This document shows, one piece after another, positions 9,058 to 16,825 of a DNA stretch of 64,000 bases (the first letter of the stretch is position 1; every line of letters starts with the position of its first letter). This DNA comes from Kitasatospora sp. NBC_01266 (GTDB lineage: Bacteria > Actinomycetota > Actinomycetes > Streptomycetales > Streptomycetaceae). Both the position numbers and the translations under genes were made by a program. Under the pieces are notes generated by a model. That model searched no databases. It saw nothing but the letters and a program-made list of their open reading frames with translations, and was not told where the DNA came from. Where the stretch lies: the NCBI RefSeq assembly GCF_036242395.1, contig NZ_CP108458.1, forward strand, positions 8,122,001 through 8,186,000, in the 5' to 3' direction.

Positions 9058-9906
9058 TCATTCGCCACCTCCGTCGCCGTCCCGGTCGCCGACCTGGACG
9101 TTGGCGGCGGCCAGGTAGAGGACGTTCTTTAGCTGGAACGTGGTGAGCGAGGGATGCTTGGCGAGGATCCGGGCGCAGAGCCCGGCGAGGTACGGGGTGG
9201 CGAAGCTGTTGCCGGTGGTGCGGATGGTCGCGCCGCCCAGCCAGGGGACGGTGACGTTCTGGCCCTGGGCGAAGAACTCCACCGGTGGGCTCGGGTTGTA
9301 GAGGTAGAGCCCGGCGTCCTCCTCCTGGTGGCTGCCCACCGAGATGACCGAGGAGAACCGCCAGGGGAAGCTCTCCACCGGGGTGTTGTGCGCGGAGGCG
9401 ACGATGACCGTGCGGGCGAAGGCGGCCTCGTCGGCGATCGCCCGCAGGGCGTCGGTGAACTGCGGGCGGGTGGTCGACAGGCTCAGGTTGATCACGTCGA
9501 AGCGCTGCTCGACCGCCCAGCGCAGGCCCGCGAGCAGCACGTCGCCGGTGCCCGAGAAGCGTTGGCCGAGCACCCGGACGCTGTAGAGCTCGCAGTCCGG
9601 AGCGGTGCGCCGGATGATCCCGGCGCAGGCCGTGCCGTGTCCGCAGGTGTCGCCCGTCTCGGTCGGCTCGACGGTGATCGTCCCGTCCGGATCCCGGAGC
9701 ACCAGGTACGAGCCGTCGACCTGGCCGACCAGCGGGTGGTCGCGTTCGATCCCGCTGTCCACCACGCAGACCCGGATGCCACGGCCGGTGGAGCCGCCCC
9801 AGGCCCACTGCGGGGAGAGCCCGGGGCCGTCGGCGAGGATCGGGATCTCGGCCGGGCTGCGATCGCGCAGGCTCCAGGTGAGTCCGGATGCGGCGGTGCT
9901 GCTCAT
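9058..9906 (-). CDS. Subtilisin-like serine protease (S8), apparently cytoplasmic
   Basis: 282 residues. The catalytic triad is complete: Asp in VCVVDSGIE (about 49), His in CGHGTACAG (about 91) and Ser in TTGNSFATPYLAG (about 242). There is no signal peptide and no I9 propeptide, unlike secreted subtilases, which fits an intracellular peptide-processing protease of the kind found in RiPP operons. The ATG overlaps the stop of the upstream regulator gene (ATGA), so translation is probably coupled. A likely substrate is the 67-residue precursor encoded in the same operon; this is inferred from context. Confidence 0.87.
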   Translation of the reverse strand: MSSTAASGLTWSLRDRSPAEIPILADGPGLSPQWAWGGSTGRGIRVCVVDSGIERDHPLVGQVDGSYLVLRDPDGTITVEPTETGDTCGHGTACAGIIRRTAPDCELYSVRVLGQRFSGTGDVLLAGLRWAVEQRFDVINLSLSTTRPQFTDALRAIADEAAFARTVIVASAHNTPVESFPWRFSSVISVGSHQEEDAGLYLYNPSPPVEFFAQGQNVTVPWLGGATIRTTGNSFATPYLAGLCARILAKHPSLTTFQLKNVLYLAAANVQVGDRDGDGGGE

Positions 9907-12900
9907 CGGGGCAGGCCCTTCTCGTCGATGGTCGGGGCAGGGGGTGTCGGGTCCACAGGTTCTGCCGCGGCGTCGGCGGCGTCGGCAGCGGTGTTCGCGG
10001 CGACGGTCAGGGCGGCTGCCCAGCGGACGCCGACCAGATGGCCCTTCGCGGCGAACAGGTGGTCGGCCAGTGCGGCGGCCCGAGCGGCCGGGACGGGGCG
10101 GGCCAGCAGCAGCTCGCTGTGCGCCAGGTCCAGCGCGGCCATCGCCCGGACCACCGGAGAGTCGGTCAACCCCGCCTCGTCCACCGCCCGTTCGGCGAGC
10201 ACCGTGGCGCTCGCGGCGCACCCGCCGTGCGCCTGGACCCGGGCCAGGGTGCCGAAGAGATCGGCGGCGTCGGAGCAGGGCAGCCGGTCCTGCGCGGCGC
10301 CGAGCGAGCTCAGCGCGGTCGCGCACTCCTCGGTGCGGCCGGCGGCCAGCAGCGCGCGGGCGAGGTCTCGGCCGATGGCGCCGAGCAGTGCACCGGCGCC
10401 GAGTTCGCGGCCGGCCTGGTCCGCCCGGCGCAGCAGCGTGACGGCCTGCTCGGGGCGGCCGGCCAACTGCTCGACGGCGGCACCGAAGATCGGCAGGAAG
10501 ACCGCCGCCTCCGCGTAGCCGAGTTCGTCGGCCGTGCGACGGGCGGCGACCAGGCAGGCGCTTGCCTCCGCCCAGCGCTCACCGAGCGCGAACAGCACGG
10601 CGAGCGGGCAGTTGAGCGTGACCTGCACCGCTCGGCGGTCGCGGCCGTGGTCGGCCAGCAGGGTGCGGCAGCGGGCCACGGCCTCGGGCACCGGGGTCGG
10701 GCCCAGCCAGAGCGAGACCCCGATCGCCCCCAGTGCCGCCGCCCGCTCCGGCTCCGCCTCGGCCCGCAGGGCGTGTTCCAGCGCCCGGTCGAGCAGCCGC
10801 TGGGCCGCGCCGTGCCGTCCGAGCAACTGCTGCTCCTGGGCGATCCGCAGGCAGCAGCGGGCGATGCCGAGGGAGTCCCCGGCCGCGTCGAAGAGCGGCA
10901 GTTCGGCGCGGGCCACCTCGGCCACCCGCCGCAGGTCGGGACCGGGGTCCAGCACGGCGAGCGCGAGCCGCACCTGGGCGGCGACCGTGTCAGGCTGTTG
11001 GGCGCCGGGCTGTTCGGCGACGGCCAGCACCTGCCGCAGCAGCTCGCGGCCCTGTTCGGTGCGGCCGGTGGCGAGTTGGACTTCGGCCAGCCGCCAGGCG
11101 GCGGTCAGCCAGGGCGGCTCGCCCGGGTCGCAGAGGCCGACGGCCTGGGCCAGCAGCTCCTCGGCCCAGGCCAGGTCGGCCCGGGAGAGCGCGTGTTCGC
11201 CACCGCGGGCCAGCCGCTCGCCGGCCCGCAGGCGCAGCTCACCGGTGTGCGGGTCGATCAGGCCGAGGTCGGCGCGGTAGCGGTGGGCCTTGGCCAGGTG
11301 GCCACCGATCACGCTGTCCGGCGCGTTGCGCCCGGCCAGCAGGTCGGCGACCCGCTCATGCCGCTCGGCCCGGATCCGCTTGGCCATGCTCTGGTAGGAG
11401 ACCTCGTGGACCAGTCCGCTGCTGAAGCGGTACATCGCCTCGCCCGCCACCGCTCCCTCCGCCGTCTCGATCAGCCGACGCCGGTCGAGGCCGCGCAGGG
11501 CGGGGCGTACCGCGTCCACGCCGTGGCTGTCCGGGGCGAGTTCACCGCCCTGGCCGCCCTCGGGGCCGGACCGGGCCAGGTCGGCCAGCTCGTCGGTGCC
11601 GAACTCGCGGCCGACCACGGCGGCCAGTGACAGGGCCGTGCGCTCCGGCCCGACCAGCGCGTCGATCCGGGCGCCGAGCAACGCCTGCACGGTGGGCGGC
11701 AGTTCGCTGGGATCGCGCTGCTCGGCCAGCAGGGCGAGCAGTTGCTCCAGGTGCAGCGGATTTCCCTCGGCCCGGTCCAGCAACTGGGCGGGCACGGTGT
11801 CGAGATGGCCGGCCACCTCGACCAGGCCCGCGGCCAGCCGCAGCGACTCGCGGGGGGTGAGCGAGTCGAGCACCAGGGTCTGGGCGCGGTCCTGGCCGGT
11901 GCCCCACCGCGGGCAGTTCTCCAGGAGTTCGAGCCGTGCCACGCAGAGCACCAGCACCGGCGCCTGGGCGAGGTCGGCGACCAGCCGCCCCAGCACCTCG
12001 CGCAGCAGCGGGCCGGCCCAGTGGAAGTCGTCGAGCACCAGGATGACCGGGCACCGGCCGGCGAGCGCGGCGAGCACCTCGGCCAGCGCCGCGCCGGTCT
12101 CCTCGGCCGACGGGGTCGGCGTGCCGTCCAGCAGCAGTCCGCCGCGGAGCAGGGCCAGCGACTCGGCGGCCGGGAAGCCGGGGCCGGGATCCGACGCCTC
12201 GGGCCTGGTACGCGGTGGTGGGCCCGGGGTGGCGCCGGAGCCACCCTCCCGGACGTCCGCCAACAGCCGTTGCAGGGCGTCGGCCAGCGGTGCGAGGCTG
12301 CCCCGGTCACCGTACGGGCGGCAACGGCCGCTGCCGGTCAGCGTGCTGCCGGGGCGGTGCCCCGCCAGCCACTCCCGGACCAGCCTGGTCTTGCCCATTC
12401 CCGCCTCGGCGTAGACGGTGATCAGCCGGGCGCCGGGCGTGCCCACCAGCTGGGCGAAACCCTCGTCCAGTTCGCCGAGTTCGCGTTCCCGGCCGACGAA
12501 CGGGGTGTCGAAGCGGCGCATCAGCTCGGGGTCGTCGCCGCGCAGGCCCAGCAGGCGGTAGGCGCGCACCCGTTCCGTCTTGCCCTTGAGTTCGAGCAGT
12601 CCGGCTTCCTCGACCACCGCGCAGGCGCCGGCCGCCCGCAGCGTGTCCGGGCCGATCAGGATCTGGCCGGCCGCGGCGTTCTGCTCCAACCGGGCTGCCA
12701 CGTTGACCACTTCGCCCGAGACCAGCGCCTGCCGCGCGCTCACCTCGCTGTTGGCCACCGCCTCACCGGTGTTCACCCCGATTCGGACGTCGAGCCGGAC
12801 ACCGAGCGAGCCGGTCAGCCCGGCGTTCAGCTCCTCCAACGCCCCGAGCATGTCGAGGGCGGCCGCCAGCGCGCGGCGGGCGTCGTCCTCGTGCATGGCC

Positions 12901-13208
12901 GGGATGCCGAACACCGCCATCACCGCGTCACCGATGAACTTCTCCACCGTGCCGCCGTGCAGCTCGAGTTGACTGCTCATCAGCTCGAAGTAGCGCAGTG
13001 TCACCGAGCGCAGCGCCTCCGGGTCGAGCCGGCCGGAGAGCGCGGTGGAGCCGACCAGGTCGCAGAAGACCACGGTCACCACCTTGCGTTCCTCCGCGCG
13101 CGCGGCGGCGGGCGCGGCGGGCTCGGGCGGCGCGGCGCACGGGGTGCCGCAGGACGGGCAGAACCGCGCCGCGTCCGGCAGGATTCCCCCGCAGGTCAGG
13201 CAGTTCAC
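9903..13208 (-). CDS. Zinc-ribbon/class III cyclase/AAA ATPase/TPR regulator
   Basis: 1101 residues. Order: N-terminal zinc ribbon with CLTCGG and CPSCG (3-20); class III nucleotide cyclase-like domain (about 40-220: VVFCDLVGSTALS, GTVEKFIGDAVMAVFG, IGVNTGEAV, GEVVNVAARLE); the linker FVGRERELGEL; an AAA/STAND ATPase (P-loop YAEAGMGKTRLV, Walker B-like VILVLDDFHWAG); then about 500 residues of helical TPR-like repeats. This architecture is common in actinobacteria as a large signalling regulator, usually lacking a DNA-binding domain. The metal-binding Asp of the cyclase core (FCDLVGS) and a second Asp (GDAVMAVFG) are present, so real cyclase activity is possible. Being embedded in the RiPP operon is unusual. 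Confidence 0.85.
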   Translation of the reverse strand: MNCLTCGGILPDAARFCPSCGTPCAAPPEPAAPAAARAEERKVVTVVFCDLVGSTALSGRLDPEALRSVTLRYFELMSSQLELHGGTVEKFIGDAVMAVFGIPAMHEDDARRALAAALDMLGALEELNAGLTGSLGVRLDVRIGVNTGEAVANSEVSARQALVSGEVVNVAARLEQNAAAGQILIGPDTLRAAGACAVVEEAGLLELKGKTERVRAYRLLGLRGDDPELMRRFDTPFVGRERELGELDEGFAQLVGTPGARLITVYAEAGMGKTRLVREWLAGHRPGSTLTGSGRCRPYGDRGSLAPLADALQRLLADVREGGSGATPGPPPRTRPEASDPGPGFPAAESLALLRGGLLLDGTPTPSAEETGAALAEVLAALAGRCPVILVLDDFHWAGPLLREVLGRLVADLAQAPVLVLCVARLELLENCPRWGTGQDRAQTLVLDSLTPRESLRLAAGLVEVAGHLDTVPAQLLDRAEGNPLHLEQLLALLAEQRDPSELPPTVQALLGARIDALVGPERTALSLAAVVGREFGTDELADLARSGPEGGQGGELAPDSHGVDAVRPALRGLDRRRLIETAEGAVAGEAMYRFSSGLVHEVSYQSMAKRIRAERHERVADLLAGRNAPDSVIGGHLAKAHRYRADLGLIDPHTGELRLRAGERLARGGEHALSRADLAWAEELLAQAVGLCDPGEPPWLTAAWRLAEVQLATGRTEQGRELLRQVLAVAEQPGAQQPDTVAAQVRLALAVLDPGPDLRRVAEVARAELPLFDAAGDSLGIARCCLRIAQEQQLLGRHGAAQRLLDRALEHALRAEAEPERAAALGAIGVSLWLGPTPVPEAVARCRTLLADHGRDRRAVQVTLNCPLAVLFALGERWAEASACLVAARRTADELGYAEAAVFLPIFGAAVEQLAGRPEQAVTLLRRADQAGRELGAGALLGAIGRDLARALLAAGRTEECATALSSLGAAQDRLPCSDAADLFGTLARVQAHGGCAASATVLAERAVDEAGLTDSPVVRAMAALDLAHSELLLARPVPAARAAALADHLFAAKGHLVGVRWAAALTVAANTAADAADAAAEPVDPTPPAPTIDEKGLPR

Positions 13209-13302
13209 GGCCGCCGGCCTCCTCTCGGATCTCGTTCGGGTCAGGGCGGGTTCGGGTCGGGGCGGGTTCGGGTCTGGTCCGGTCGGGTGGACCGGCGGAG
13301 GC

Positions 13303-13506
13303 TCAGAAGAGCGCGCCGCCGGCCACGTTGGCGTGCGCCTGGACCTCCGGCTCGAGCTCGTCCAGCCGGGCCTTGATGTCCACCAGCAGCGCGAGTTCTT
13401 CCTCGGTGAGGGCGCCGAACACCTCCGTCTGCTGCTCGGTGAAGGACTCGACGGGGAAACCGGCGGCGGCCAGCGCCGCGATGGTCCGCGGGTCGGGAGT
13501 GGGCAT
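13303..13506 (-). CDS. Putative RiPP precursor peptide, Cys-free
   Basis: 67 residues with a strong GGAGG upstream of ATG. The first half is a helical leader-like segment (TIAALAAAGFPVESFTEQQ), the middle is acidic and helical (LTEEELALLVDIKARLDELE), and the C-terminus is PEVQAHANVAGGALF. The size, acidic leader, Gly-rich aromatic C-terminus and position just after a radical SAM gene and a diiron gene all fit a RiPP precursor. There is no Cys, Ser or Thr near the C-terminus, so thioether or lanthionine chemistry is excluded and C-C/C-O coupling, oxidation or epimerisation is more likely. It resembles small proteins annotated as 'aroma-sacti cluster domain' in actinobacteria; that is from memory and unchecked. 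Confidence 0.72.
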   Translation of the reverse strand: MPTPDPRTIAALAAAGFPVESFTEQQTEVFGALTEEELALLVDIKARLDELEPEVQAHANVAGGALF

Positions 13507-13563
13507 CAGGGGTCCTCCTGGCAGGTGGCAGGTGAAACGGTCGCGTGCGCGAGGCGTTCCGGG

Positions 13564-14256
13564 TCAGTGGGTCCGCAAGCGGCCCGGGCGGGCCAGCCGG
13601 GCGAACAGTTCGGTTGCGGCATCGACCGTGTGCAGCGCGCTCACGGCGACGGCGGCCTCCTGGGCGGGGCTCAGTGGGAGCCGGTCGAGGATCCGCTCCA
13701 GGTCGGCGCAGTGGCCGGTGTCCAGAGCCGCGTGGCGGCTGACGGTCCGGAAGGCGGCCTGCGGCAGGCCGCTGTCGGCGGCGAGCTGTTCGGCCAGCCA
13801 GCGGGCCGGGGCGTGGCTCTCCAGAACCGTGATGTAGCCGAGCAGGGAGACCGGATGGAAGTGCTCGATCCAGTAGTACTGCGGTCCCACCAGCCGGGCC
13901 GCCACGGCCGTCGGCTGCTCCCGCAGCAGCGGCGCCGGGTCGAGCCCGGCGGCCGCGAGGTCGGCCAGCAGCCAGTCGTCGTGCCCGCGTTCCTCGTCGA
14001 TGTGCCCGGCCAGGTAGCTGCCCAGCGGACCGGCCACCGGGTCCGCCGGGCCCAGCTCCGCGCAGCGCCGGACCGCCAGTTCCATCAGCGGGACGGAGGC
14101 CCGCAGCACCTCGTGCATCGCGTGCAGGTAGCGGCCGTAGCGTTCGGCCAGGCCCTCGGGGTGCCAGAGGTCGGTCATGGCGGCGCGCAACGGGGTTGCG
14201 GCCAGGTCGAGTTTGAGGCGCAGGGTGGTGCTGCGCGACAGTGCGCGGTTGGTCAT
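13564..14256 (-). CDS. Haem-oxygenase-like diiron (iron-containing redox) enzyme
   Basis: 230 residues, all helical, of the HO-like/PqqC-TenA fold. Possible metal ligands are visible in AGHIDEERGHDDWLL (about 97-111) and later in HFHPVSLLGY, LESHAPARW and HAALDTGHCADLE. This spacing of Glu/His pairs is typical of HO-like diiron oxidases that work on amino acid or peptide substrates. The ATG overlaps the stop of the radical SAM gene (ATGA), so the two are translationally coupled, and the precursor gene follows 57 nt later. A joint role in peptide tailoring is the simplest reading. The family assignment is good; the reaction is unknown. Confidence 0.78.
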   Translation of the reverse strand: MTNRALSRSTTLRLKLDLAATPLRAAMTDLWHPEGLAERYGRYLHAMHEVLRASVPLMELAVRRCAELGPADPVAGPLGSYLAGHIDEERGHDDWLLADLAAAGLDPAPLLREQPTAVAARLVGPQYYWIEHFHPVSLLGYITVLESHAPARWLAEQLAADSGLPQAAFRTVSRHAALDTGHCADLERILDRLPLSPAQEAAVAVSALHTVDAATELFARLARPGRLRTH

Positions 14257-15416
14257 CGGTTTCCTGCCCGACCGGCCGGCGCTTCTGCCGACGGGAGTTG
14301 ACGTGCTGTCAGCCTGGTCGGCGACAGCTCCACCAGGTCCGCGTAGGGCGCGCAGCCGAAGCGTCGCACCAGCGCTGCCGGCCCGGCCGACGACTGCGTG
14401 CGGGCGGCCTGGAGGTCGAGCAACTCGCCCACCGGCCCGGTGCCGGCCAGGGTGGCACCGGCCAGCACCTCGGGATGCTCGCCCAGGGCGCGGCAGCCGT
14501 CGCAGTACCCGGCGCAGCGCTCGGCGCCGTCCTGCGGTTCGCCGAACCTGGCGTACAGGTGGGTTGGACCGACGGCGCGCAGCATCCGCAGCGCCGGGCT
14601 GCGCAGGGCCCGTTGCCGCACCGTCGGCCAGTCGTCCACGGCGATGTGGCCGAGCCGCAGGTGGGCGGGGGCGGGCCGGCGGTCCACCGTCTCCTGGTTG
14701 CAGCAGGCCAGCACGGTGCCGTCCGCCGCGACCACCGGCCACGCGGCCATCGCGCACGGCAGCGGACCACCGGCCGACTCCATTGCCGCTCCAGGGGTCG
14801 CCGTCGCGGTGACCCGGGCGGGGTCGGCCCAGGCGGCGGCGCGGCCCACCGCGCGCACCTCGTTGACCAGCATCGGCACCGTGTCGCCGAAGGTCCGGCG
14901 GACCTCGCCGGTGAGGTCGGCCAGGTACGGATCGTCCGGTCCGGTGCCCGTGACGTGCAGGCTCACCGGGATGCCCGCGTCCAGCACGGTCGCCAGCGCG
15001 CGCAGTACGTCGGCGCGGGCGACCTCGCGTTCGTGGAAGGCGTCGATGCTGGCGGAGAAGTGGTCGACGGCGGTGATCGCCCGCAGCACCCGCTCGGGGA
15101 TCCGGCCCTCGCGGGCGAAGAACATGCCGCTGAGCAGCGCGCTGCGGGTGCCCACCGCCCGTGCGGAGGTGGCCAGTTCGCGGACCAGCTCGGGTATCAG
15201 CAGCGGTTCGCCCCCGGTGAGCAGCACCAACTCCGGTCGGTCGGTCGGCCCGCAGGAGTTGATGAAGCGCAGCAGGTCGGCGGCGTCCTGGTCGGTTCCG
15301 CGAGGCGTCGAGGAGGTCGAGCAGTGCGCGCAGGCCAGCGGACAGCGTTGGGTGAGCATCACCAGCAGGCCCGCGCAGGGCACCGGACGCAGACCGACCA
15401 GCTCGGCCAACTCCAT
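14253..15416 (-). CDS. Radical SAM enzyme with C-terminal SPASM-like cysteines (peptide maturase)
   Basis: 387 residues. The radical SAM cluster motif is CPLACAHC (CxxxCxxC, about residues 25-32), followed by the SAM-binding LLTGGEPLL. The C-terminal part carries extra Cys (LACCNQE, then CAGYCDGC near 300), as in SPASM/twitch enzymes that hold auxiliary iron-sulfur clusters and modify ribosomal peptides. I chose the ATG at 15416 (MELAELVG) because GGAGGGGAG lies 7 nt upstream; an upstream in-frame ATG has no such site. It heads the seven-gene minus-strand operon that contains a Cys-free precursor, so C-C bond formation or epimerisation is more likely than thioether formation. Confidence 0.85.
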   Translation of the reverse strand: MELAELVGLRPVPCAGLLVMLTQRCPLACAHCSTSSTPRGTDQDAADLLRFINSCGPTDRPELVLLTGGEPLLIPELVRELATSARAVGTRSALLSGMFFAREGRIPERVLRAITAVDHFSASIDAFHEREVARADVLRALATVLDAGIPVSLHVTGTGPDDPYLADLTGEVRRTFGDTVPMLVNEVRAVGRAAAWADPARVTATATPGAAMESAGGPLPCAMAAWPVVAADGTVLACCNQETVDRRPAPAHLRLGHIAVDDWPTVRQRALRSPALRMLRAVGPTHLYARFGEPQDGAERCAGYCDGCRALGEHPEVLAGATLAGTGPVGELLDLQAARTQSSAGPAALVRRFGCAPYADLVELSPTRLTARQLPSAEAPAGRAGNR

Positions 15417-15753
15417 GGATGCGCTCCCCTCCGGTCCGCTGTGTGTCGCGTGCTCGCTGCTCTCCGCGTGCTGCCAGCACTCTGACCGGACCGGGTTGGC
15501 GAGGGGTTCAGAGGCACGCCGAAACCGGTACATCCGCAGGTCAGCCGTGACGGTGGAGGCCGTGGGCGGTCGGTGGGGTGCCGCCGCGCGGGGTCCGGCG
15601 CCCGGTCAGCGGCCGATGCCAGGGGCGCTGAGCTGGGCATACCCGGTCTCTGTACCGGAGCCGAACCGTTCCCGTTCCGGCGCTCCATAGGTTCCTTCCT
15701 GTCGGTACGGGAGACCCTCCCGCCGAGTCCCGTAGATGTGATCGGAGATCACC
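15417..15753. promoter_or_regulatory. Divergent control region between two RiPP operons
   Basis: No gene is seen in this 337-nt gap between the starts of the two oppositely transcribed operons. It holds inverted repeat TACGGGA (15706-15712) / TCCCGTA (15728-15734), and just upstream of the repeat-precursor start the perfect dyad GTGATC-GGA-GATCAC (15738-15752). The second dyad contains the GGAG ribosome binding site (15744-15747) of the GTG at 15754, so it may act as an operator or as an RNA hairpin that hides the site. Promoter boxes are not obvious by eye. Confidence 0.5.
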
Positions 15754-16698
15754 GTGGCTGAGAACAAGGAGCCGACTCCCGAGGTCGTCTCGCACAGTGG
15801 TGAGGACACCCCTGGGTGGTGTATCGCGCACAGCGCGCCGGACGCGGTGGCCGAGGTTGTCGCTCACCGCGGTGAGGACACCCCGTCGTGGTGCATCGTG
15901 CACAACGAGGGGGACGCGGTGGCGGAGGTTGTCGCGCACAGTGGTGAGGACACCCCGGGTTGGTGCATCGCGCACAACGTGGACGCGGTGGCGGACGTCG
16001 TCGCGCACAGCGGTGAGGACACGCCGTCGTGGTGCATCGTGCACAGCGCGCCGGACGCGGTGGCGGAGGTTGTCGCGCACAGCGGTGAGGACACGCCGTC
16101 GTGGTGCATCGTGCACAGCGCGCCGGACGCGGTGGCGGAGGTTGTCGCGCACAGCGGTGAGGACACCCCGGGTTGGTGCATCGCGCACAGTGCGCCGGAC
16201 GCGGCGGCGGACGTCGTCGCCCACAGTGGTGAGGACACGCCGTCGTGGTGCATCATGCACAGCGCGCCGGACGCGGCTCCCGAGGTTGTCGCGCACAGCG
16301 GTGAGGACACCCCGGGTTGGTGCATCGCGCACAGTGCGCCGGACGCGGTGGCGGAGGTCGTCGCGCACAGCGGTGAGGACACCCCGGGTTGGTGCATCGC
16401 GCACAGTGCGCCCGACGCCGTGGCGGACGTCGTCGCGCACAGCGGTGAGGACACCCCGTCGTGGTGCATCGTGCACAACGAGGGGGACGCGGTGGCGGAG
16501 GTTGTCGCGCACAGCGGTGAGGACACCCCGTCGTGGTGCATCGTGCACAACGAGGGGGACGCGGTGGCGGAGGTCGTCGCCCACAGTGGTGAGGACACCC
16601 CGTGGTGCATCGGGCACAGCGCCACGGACGTGGCGCCCGAGGTCGTCGCCCACAGCGCCGACGAGACCCCGTGGTGCATCGGCCACTACACGGACTGA
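15754..16698 (+). CDS. Multi-core RiPP precursor: 13 tandem WCIxH units
   Basis: 314 residues: a 9-residue start (MAENKEPTP), then 13 tandem units, mostly 24 residues, of the form EVVAHSGEDTPSWCIVHS plus APDAVA. Every unit has one Trp-Cys-Ile-x-His core, with x being Ala, Val, Met or Gly. Units 3 and 12 have 23 residues and the last has 19; units 12 and 13 lack the residue between Pro and Trp. The linker after the core is SAPD in seven units, NEGD in three, and NVD, SATD or YTD in single units. GTG start with GGAG 6 nt upstream. A radical SAM/SPASM enzyme, exporter, prolyl oligopeptidase and glycosyltransferase follow on the same strand, so it is read as a multi-core precursor giving up to 13 products. 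There is almost no separate leader. A repeat metal-binding protein (Cys plus two His per unit) is the alternative. Confidence 0.85.
   Translation: MAENKEPTPEVVSHSGEDTPGWCIAHSAPDAVAEVVAHRGEDTPSWCIVHNEGDAVAEVVAHSGEDTPGWCIAHNVDAVADVVAHSGEDTPSWCIVHSAPDAVAEVVAHSGEDTPSWCIVHSAPDAVAEVVAHSGEDTPGWCIAHSAPDAAADVVAHSGEDTPSWCIMHSAPDAAPEVVAHSGEDTPGWCIAHSAPDAVAEVVAHSGEDTPGWCIAHSAPDAVADVVAHSGEDTPSWCIVHNEGDAVAEVVAHSGEDTPSWCIVHNEGDAVAEVVAHSGEDTPWCIGHSATDVAPEVVAHSADETPWCIGHYTD
15781..16695 (+). repeat. Tandem 72-bp repeat array, 13 units
   Basis: Thirteen in-frame direct repeats of about 72 bp (units 3 and 12 are 69 bp, the last 57 bp) with no spacers, encoding the multi-core precursor. Nucleotide identity between internal units is very high, including at third codon positions, which indicates recent expansion or homogenisation. 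Each unit can itself be read as two related 12-residue halves (xVVAHSGxDxxx and WCIVHSAPDxxx share the HS and Asp positions). Confidence 0.95.
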
Positions 16699-16705
16699 GG
16701 TCCGT

Positions 16706-16779
16706 GGGCGCGGCCTGCCGGATTCCGGTGGGCCGCGCCCCGCGTCCGGCACCCGGCGACCTCGCCCGTCCCGGGTGCC
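16706..16779 (+). terminator. Two hairpins between precursor and maturase genes (likely partial terminator)
   Basis: The first hairpin is a perfect 10-bp stem, GGGCGCGGCC (16706-16715) with GGCCGCGCCC (16731-16740). The second is a 9-bp stem, GGCACCCGG (16748-16756) with CCGGGTGCC (16771-16779). Both lie in the 127-nt gap after the precursor stop. RiPP operons often use such a hairpin to make far more precursor mRNA than maturase mRNA; that role is inferred. Confidence 0.62.
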
Positions 16780-16825
16780 ATCCGGCGGACACCCCGTCCC
16801 CGTCACCGAACTTGAGGAGATATCC

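Noticed and set aside
13209-13302. Tandem GGTCGGGTTCGGG-like sequence between the regulator and precursor genes considered as a repeat or attenuator
   Set aside because: The similarity is loose (simple GGGTTCGGGTC-type low complexity) and no stable hairpin was found by eye.
15864-16679. Minus-strand repeat protein opposite the multi-core precursor
   Set aside because: It is the mirror frame of the 72-bp repeats. The plus frame has the ribosome site, sensible residue composition and downstream RiPP genes.
15781-16695. CRISPR array
   Set aside because: Units are contiguous 72-bp coding repeats with no unique spacers and no cas genes nearby.
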